Under the pieces are notes generated by a model, which was not told the origin of the DNA, did no database searches, and saw only the letters and a list, made by a program, of their open reading frames with translations. A program made the translations under genes and the position numbers. Shown here in pieces: positions 12,830-17,257 of a DNA stretch of 17,257 bases. Source of the DNA: Anaerolineae bacterium (lineage in GTDB: Bacteria; Chloroflexota; Anaerolineae; J102); the NCBI GenBank assembly GCA_026992375.1, contig JALXAF010000301.1:1-17257 (forward strand), written 5' to 3'. How positions within the stretch are numbered: position 1 is the first letter of the stretch; every line of letters starts with the position of its first letter.

Positions 12830-15091
12830 TCAACCGCCGCCGATGGTGAAATCCACCTGATCGGTCTTGTAGGCCCGGCCCATGAGGAAGTAGAACAGGC
12901 CGATGGCCGCCAACACGATGAAGATGACGATCATGGAGTAGGCGGTGGCGATGTTGAGGCCGCCTTGCTCCACCTCGCTGAGGATGAGCACCGTCAGGAT
13001 CTTCCATTTGGGCGTGGTGAGGAAGATGATGGCGCTGAGGGAGGTCATGTGGCGGGCGAAGGCGAAGATGAGGCCCGCGAGGAAGGCCGGGGCGATGAGA
13101 GGCAGCGTAATCCGGCGGAAGGTGACCTGGGCGTCTGCACCCAATGAGGTGGACGCCTCCTCGATGGCCGGGTCGATCTGTTGCAACGAGGCCACGCCCG
13201 CTCGCAACGATGCGGGCAAGCTGCGCACCGAGTAGGCGGCGATGATGATGTAGGAGGTGCCAACCAGGGCCAGGGGCTTGCCGGTGAAGATCAACATCGT
13301 GGCCACGCTCAACAGCACCGCCGTGAAAATCAGCCGCCACCGGCCCGCTTTCATGCGGCTCATCACATAGCCGCCGATGGCCAGCAGCAGGAAGCCGTGG
13401 GCGGGCAACGGAACCTGAGTGAAAACGTCGATCCATTCCGACATGCTGGTCACGATCTTGGCCCAATTGCCGCCCAACGTCCGGCCCCATTCCGCCACCC
13501 ACTGGGTGGGGTAAGGCCCGAGGATGAAGAGCAGCAGCCCCACGACGGGAACCAGCATGATCCAGAAAATCGTGCGGCGATGCTTGCGTTGGCTCCCTGC
13601 AACTGCGACGATGGTCAATGCCAACGCCAATGCCAATGCGATGATGGCCAAATACCAGGTTCCCCAGGCTGCAAAGGTCCAGGCCAATCCCAGCCCCGCC
13701 GCCAGTCCGATGAGGGAAACCGCTACCTTGTGGATGCGGCTGGCCTCGATGGCGTTGAGCAGGTAGAGCAGGAACGCCAGGAAGACCAGCAGCACCGCGG
13801 GCCAGGGCGCATCGATGAATGCGATGATGAAGCCGATGCCCAGGATGGTGCCGGGCACGGCCGCGCCCAGATTGGAGACGAAATCCAACGTCTCTTTGCC
13901 CGAAAAACGCTTGCGCACCACGAGAAAGGCGATGACCATGCCCAACACCCCTGCGATGGGCGTTGCCACCGCCGAAAGGAATGTGGTGTCGAGAATGGCC
14001 TCGACGCCCCGGTGGAAGGCGATGGCGTAGTTGTTCAGGGTCAGCGAATAATCGATCCCCCAGAGTTTGGTGAACGACCCCACGGCGATGGAAAGATAAA
14101 GCGCGATCACCAGCAGCAGGGTCAGCGAAGTGACGATCACGAAGGGCCAGCGGATGTACCATTCCTTGATGCTGAGTTGTCCGCCCGTGGGCTTGCCGGT
14201 GATAGAGACATAGGAACGTTTGTTGACCCAATAGCGCTGCAAAAGAAACACCGTGAGGGTGGGGACGAGGAGCACCAGGGAGAGGGCCGCTGCCTTCTGT
14301 TGATTGTATTCGCCGTTCACCGCCAGATAGATCTCGGTGGAAAGCACGTTGCGCTGACCCGTCAGCAATAGCGGATTGCCCAGGTCGGCCAATGATTCGA
14401 CGAACAGGAGTAGAAAGGCGCCGGCGAAGCCGGGCAGCAGCAGGGGCAGGGTAACGGTGCGCAGAATATGCAGTTTGCTGGCGCCCAGGCTCTGGGCCGC
14501 CTCCTCCATGGCCGGGTCCAGCCGCTCCAGCATGGCCCGAATGATGAGGTAGGCCACGGGGAAGAAGGTGATGACCTGCACGAAGACCAGTCCATCCAAC
14601 CCGTAGATGTCGTTCATCCCGTAGGTGAAGTCGATGCCCAGCCAATCGTGGGTCACCAGGCCCGAACGCCCGAACAGCAAGATCACGGCAATGGCGATGG
14701 CGAAGGGCGGCGAAATGGTGGGAACCAGGGACAACGCATGGGAGACGCGCTTGAAGGGAAAGTCGCAGCGCACAAAGGTGAAGGCCACGATGAATCCCAG
14801 CAGAGTGCCGCCGGTGGCCGTGGCCAGGCCCATCACCATCGTGTCCCGCAGGGTCGTCCAACTGTGTCGGGCGAAATAAGGGTCGAAATAACGACCAAAG
14901 TATTCCAGCGAAAAAGCCCCGGTCTGATAATCGAAGAACCCTTCCCAGGCCACTCGCAGCAAGGGCCACACCACAAAGAAGAAAACAAACGCACTGCTGG
15001 CCAGCAATCCGGTCATCATGATCGGATCCCGGGCGATCTGCTGATATTCGCGCAACCGACGCACGAATGTGGAACCACGTCCTGAGTTCAT
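12830..15091 (-). CDS. Fused double ABC permease (ferric/phosphonate type) with large insertion
   Basis: Two permease units are joined in 753 residues. Each has the ATPase-contact EAA loop: EEAAQSLGASKLHILRTVTL (196-215) and EEASTSLGADAQVTFRRITL (644-663). Such fused FbpB-like permeases form the whole channel. They are usually near 550 residues, so this one is about 180 longer. The excess is at 427-604, between VPGTILGIGFIIAF (412-425) and PLALVGTSYIIIAAYSVRSLP (606-626), which adjoin in ordinary members. It contains about six hydrophobic segments, so overall topology could be kept. The gene follows the binding protein by 81 nt, a space filled by a perfect hairpin, and has no clear Shine-Dalgarno sequence. 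Confidence 0.9.
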   Translation of the reverse strand: MNSGRGSTFVRRLREYQQIARDPIMMTGLLASSAFVFFFVVWPLLRVAWEGFFDYQTGAFSLEYFGRYFDPYFARHSWTTLRDTMVMGLATATGGTLLGFIVAFTFVRCDFPFKRVSHALSLVPTISPPFAIAIAVILLFGRSGLVTHDWLGIDFTYGMNDIYGLDGLVFVQVITFFPVAYLIIRAMLERLDPAMEEAAQSLGASKLHILRTVTLPLLLPGFAGAFLLLFVESLADLGNPLLLTGQRNVLSTEIYLAVNGEYNQQKAAALSLVLLVPTLTVFLLQRYWVNKRSYVSITGKPTGGQLSIKEWYIRWPFVIVTSLTLLLVIALYLSIAVGSFTKLWGIDYSLTLNNYAIAFHRGVEAILDTTFLSAVATPIAGVLGMVIAFLVVRKRFSGKETLDFVSNLGAAVPGTILGIGFIIAFIDAPWPAVLLVFLAFLLYLLNAIEASRIHKVAVSLIGLAAGLGLAWTFAAWGTWYLAIIALALALALTIVAVAGSQRKHRRTIFWIMLVPVVGLLLFILGPYPTQWVAEWGRTLGGNWAKIVTSMSEWIDVFTQVPLPAHGFLLLAIGGYVMSRMKAGRWRLIFTAVLLSVATMLIFTGKPLALVGTSYIIIAAYSVRSLPASLRAGVASLQQIDPAIEEASTSLGADAQVTFRRITLPLIAPAFLAGLIFAFARHMTSLSAIIFLTTPKWKILTVLILSEVEQGGLNIATAYSMIVIFIVLAAIGLFYFLMGRAYKTDQVDFTIGGG
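13280..13813 (-). other. Extra membrane segment block inside the second permease half
   Basis: Residues 427-604 of the fused permease split the usual step from the third helix to the one before the EAA loop. Hydrophobic runs are seen near 429-447, 456-475, 477-498, 508-526, 563-577 and 586-602. A polar stretch with several Trp residues (about 527-558) lies between the fourth and fifth. I do not recognise the block as a known domain. Confidence 0.6.
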
Positions 15092-15108
15092 AGGCGTTCT
15101 GAAAAGAG

Positions 15109-15161
15109 GGTGCGACGCACTTCCAAACGGGCTTAAGCCTGTTTTTCAAGTGCGTCGCACC
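15109..15161. repeat. REP-like perfect hairpin between binding-protein and permease genes
   Basis: Arms GGTGCGACGCACTT (15109-15122) and AAGTGCGTCGCACC (15148-15161) are identical to those at 9596-9634. The interior, AAACGGGCTTAAGCCTGTTT (15125-15144), is itself nearly palindromic, so almost the whole 53 nt can fold into one stem. It occupies most of the 81-nt intercistronic space. In such a place it could stabilise the upstream binding-protein message, as described for REP sequences between malE and malF in E. coli. That role here is inference. Confidence 0.85.
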
Positions 15162-15172
15162 GGGGAGAGAGA

Positions 15173-16225
15173 TTACTTCTTCAGATTTTCGGCGCCTGCG
15201 ATTTCGTTGGTGAAGCGATCCACAAATTCTTTCTTGTGCTGACCGCACCACTCGAAGTCATAGTCGATGAGTTTGACCTTCAGCAGCTCGGGCTTGGAGG
15301 GCTTGGCGCCTTCCACCGTCGGGGCCTGATACGCACCATACTTGGGGCCCAGCTCCTGCGTCTCGGGCTGAAGCGCCCAGTCGTACCACAGCTTGGCGTT
15401 CTCGAGATTCTTTGCGCCCTTGATGATGCCCATGCCGCCGATCTCATAGCCGGTGCCTTCCTCGGGGAAGGAGAGAATCAAGGGCATGCCATCCTCGATC
15501 TGTTTGACGATGTCGTGGGAGAAGACCACGCCCACGGCGGCCTCGCCCTGGCCCACGAAGCGGGCCGGCGCAGAGCCGCTCTTGGTGAACTGGTTGACCT
15601 GACCGGCGTATTCCTTCAGGAATTTCCAGCCCTCATCCTCGCCTTTGATCTGCAAAATGGTGCAGAGAGCGGTGTAGGAGGTGCCGGAGCTGGAAGGGTG
15701 GGCCACCATCAGTTCGCCCTTCAGCCGCGGGTCTAGCAGATCATCCCATGATTTGGGCACCCAGCCGCCATTCTTCTCAGACCAATCCTTGTTGGTGGCG
15801 AAGCCCAACGAGCCCACGTACACGCCGACCCAATAGCCATCGGGGTCCAGCATCAGCTTCTTGTTGATGATCTTGTCCTGAGCGGGCGTCTTGTATTGTT
15901 CCAGCAATCCCTCTTGCTTGGCTGCTATCTGGCCATCCACAGGCCCGCCCCACCAGATGTCGAATTGGGGATTGTCTTTCTCATTGCGCAGCCGGGTCAG
16001 ACTTTCGCCGCTGGACATGCGCACAAAGTTCACGGTGATGTTGGGGTACTTCTTCTCGAACTCCGCCTTCATCCCCTCGCACCATTCCACTTGTGGCGTG
16101 CAAAGAAGATTGAGCTCGCCGCTGGCCTCCTTCTTCTGAGAGCCGCCCGGAGGCGCACAGGCAGCCGCCAGGACGCCAAAGAGCAGAAGCCCCAGTGCGG
16201 TCCAGAAAATTCGTCGTCGAAGCAT
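15173..16225 (-). CDS. ABC importer substrate-binding lipoprotein (ferric/phosphonate type)
   Basis: The 350-residue product starts MLRRRIFWTALGLLL and ends its signal with LAAAC (C23), a lipoprotein cleavage site. It would therefore be anchored outside the membrane. The mature part has the family pattern CTPQVEWCEGM, RMSSGESLTRLRNEKDNP and FDIWWGGPVDG, and later GYEIGGMGIIKGAKN. This is the fold of iron(III)- and 2-aminoethylphosphonate-type binding proteins. I see no diagnostic Tyr-Tyr iron pair, so the ligand is open. The ATG at 16223-16225 has GGAGG 8 nt upstream (16234-16238). An in-frame TTG at 16240 overlaps that site and is rejected. It is first in the importer operon, directly behind a good promoter. 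Confidence 0.92.
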   Translation of the reverse strand: MLRRRIFWTALGLLLFGVLAAACAPPGGSQKKEASGELNLLCTPQVEWCEGMKAEFEKKYPNITVNFVRMSSGESLTRLRNEKDNPQFDIWWGGPVDGQIAAKQEGLLEQYKTPAQDKIINKKLMLDPDGYWVGVYVGSLGFATNKDWSEKNGGWVPKSWDDLLDPRLKGELMVAHPSSSGTSYTALCTILQIKGEDEGWKFLKEYAGQVNQFTKSGSAPARFVGQGEAAVGVVFSHDIVKQIEDGMPLILSFPEEGTGYEIGGMGIIKGAKNLENAKLWYDWALQPETQELGPKYGAYQAPTVEGAKPSKPELLKVKLIDYDFEWCGQHKKEFVDRFTNEIAGAENLKK

Positions 16226-16233
16226 GTTCCTAA

Positions 16234-16238
16234 CCTCC
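16234..16238 (-). promoter_or_regulatory. Strong Shine-Dalgarno site deciding the binding-protein start
   Basis: GGAGG on the minus strand stands 8 nt before the ATG at 16225. It is the clearest ribosome site in the window and fixes the start against the in-frame TTG at 16240. Confidence 0.8.
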
Positions 16239-16310
16239 AAAATTAGGAAAAAGAGTGGGAAAAATGAGTTTCCCGAGACGTCTGAGTCCCGGGGGATTTA
16301 CATTGTAATG

Positions 16311-16339
16311 ATTATAAAGCAGGTCGCGATTGTAAGCAA
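16311..16339 (-). promoter_or_regulatory. Candidate promoter of the ABC importer operon
   Basis: On the minus strand TTGCTT (16334-16339), a 17-nt spacer and a perfect TATAAT (16311-16316) precede the binding-protein gene. The -35 starts directly after the stop codon of the upstream phosphorylase gene (16340-16342). The leader would be about 80 nt and includes a weak hairpin (CCCG..CGGG, 16272-16293). Confidence 0.6.
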
Positions 16340-17257
16340 CTACCCTGTCGTCAGATAGAGGTTTTTTGTAGGATGACGAGTATTCTGCAACCACGCCCAA
16401 CCAAACCCCGCCAGTGAAATGACGTCTGCACCAACGACTTCTCCCGAAAAAACGTTCTTCCACCCACCCGAAGGCAGCCTAAACGATTGCGGTTGGCTGC
16501 TGACGTTGGTCAAACAGAGGACGCGCTGAGATTCATCGGGGGCGGTGCGCAAAACCGCGAAGATGGCCGGGTTTCCTTCCAGGATGGTCTGACCGGCAAA
16601 GGGATGGAACGCTGGCAACTGACGCCGAACCTTCAGCATCTTCCGGTAGCCCGCAAAGACCCGGGCCTGATGGCTGTGCGGGTCAGCCAACCGCGTCTCT
16701 ACAGCGTCCAGGTCGAATTTCTCCCGATTGAGGGAACGTTTCCGGCCCGTTTGCTCGTAACAGGCGTGACAGTTGCGGGAACCGAACAGGCTGTGCACAT
16801 AGACGCCTGGCACGCCCGCCAGGCTCAACAGAATGCTCTGGGAGGCCAGAAAACGCGCGACATCTTCCTCCAGATTAGGATGGGCTGGATCGTTGAGGAG
16901 GTCGTATAGGGTGGCGTTCAACTCGTAAACGCTGCGAGAGCCGTCGGGATTGGCCTTGTAGCTCACCTGACCGCCGTGGGCCAGCGTGCGATCCACCAGG
17001 GCCTGCATTTCTTCGGGCGAGAGAACGCCCTCGGCCGGGCGCACGCCAATGCCGTCGTGCGAAGCAATGAAATTGAAGAACGTGGCGCCGGGTGGGGCTT
17101 CCAGGGTGGCGGCCCATCGCGATAGTTTCCTCGCATCCCCCGAAAGGAAAGCGTGGAGGGTGAGGGGCGCGAGGGTGAAGTTGTAAACCAGTTGCGCCTC
17201 GTCGGTCTTGCCCGTCTCGGGCAGATAATCGCCAAAATAACTGATGTTCTCCTGATG
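16340..17257 (-). CDS. GH13_18 sugar phosphorylase (glucosylglycerate/sucrose phosphorylase-like), C-terminal part
   Basis: The frame is open from the window edge (17257) to a TAG at 16340-16342, giving 305 residues of a gene whose N-terminus lies outside. It begins HQENISYFGDYLPETGK, then has VYNFTLAPLTLHAF and FFNFIASHDGIGVRPAEG. The last contains the HD motif (His 17057-17059, Asp 17054-17056), the transition-state-stabilising Asp of GH13. The small beta-rich C-terminal domain follows. This loop pattern fits the GH13_18 group with glucosylglycerate and sucrose-6-phosphate phosphorylases better than bifidobacterial sucrose phosphorylase. These enzymes use phosphate to release glucose-1-phosphate. 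The acid/base Glu is upstream of the window. The internal GTG at 17044 is not the true start. Confidence 0.88.
   Translation of the reverse strand, partial: HQENISYFGDYLPETGKTDEAQLVYNFTLAPLTLHAFLSGDARKLSRWAATLEAPPGATFFNFIASHDGIGVRPAEGVLSPEEMQALVDRTLAHGGQVSYKANPDGSRSVYELNATLYDLLNDPAHPNLEEDVARFLASQSILLSLAGVPGVYVHSLFGSRNCHACYEQTGRKRSLNREKFDLDAVETRLADPHSHQARVFAGYRKMLKVRRQLPAFHPFAGQTILEGNPAIFAVLRTAPDESQRVLCLTNVSSQPQSFRLPSGGWKNVFSGEVVGADVISLAGFGWAWLQNTRHPTKNLYLTTG

Noticed and set aside
12738..15251. 837-codon minus-strand open frame overlapping the fused permease
   Set aside because: It is a different-frame shadow of the permease: low-complexity, Arg/His/Gly-rich, without domains, and runs into the binding-protein gene.

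Overview
The window looks like chromosomal DNA from a GC-rich bacterium, most plausibly a Chloroflexota member (Anaerolineae/Caldilineae type). The reasons are indirect: coding regions rich in G/C-ending codons, a long Pro/Thr-rich linker in the HtrA protease, and intergenic spaces packed with several families of palindromic repeats. No RNA gene, phage, transposase or CRISPR array is visible.

Layout. (1) 1-390: repeat-rich non-coding DNA. (2) 391-4699, minus strand: a tightly coupled four-gene cell-envelope operon in the order nucleotidyltransferase, PAP2 phosphatase, Wzz-type co-polymerase, DUF2142-like GT-C membrane protein. (3) 4700-5041: non-coding, with a long imperfect hairpin. (4) 5042-6670, minus: two-subunit L-serine dehydratase (sdaAB then sdaAA). 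(5) 6691-6803: a small element with perfect 15-bp inverted ends and a second perfect hairpin inside. (6) 6904-7872, minus: EamA/DMT transporter, divergent from (7) 7972-9207, plus: HtrA/DegP-type protease. (8) 9208-9792: repeat mosaic. (9) 9793-11478, plus: dihydropyrimidinase/hydantoinase. (10) 16225-11500, minus: a ferric/phosphonate-type ABC importer (lipoprotein, fused double permease, ATPase). (11) 16340-17257, minus: C-terminal part of a GH13_18 sugar phosphorylase, cut by the window edge.

How the genes work together. The envelope operon supplies an activation enzyme, a lipid-phosphate phosphatase, a chain-length regulator and a GT-C type membrane enzyme, consistent with a surface polymer or glycolipid. 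The serine dehydratase and the hydantoinase are catabolic (serine to pyruvate; cyclic ureides to carbamoyl amino acids). The ABC operon is a complete importer with a good promoter and Shine-Dalgarno sequence before its binding-protein gene. A perfect REP-like hairpin lies between the binding-protein and permease genes.

Most unusual: the hydantoinase keeps all metal ligands but carries an in-frame extra segment of about 80 residues that reads, without gaps, like region 4 of a sigma-70 factor. The fused permease also carries about 180 extra, mostly hydrophobic residues inside its second half. Repeat families recur across the window, and one palindrome occurs inside another repeat.
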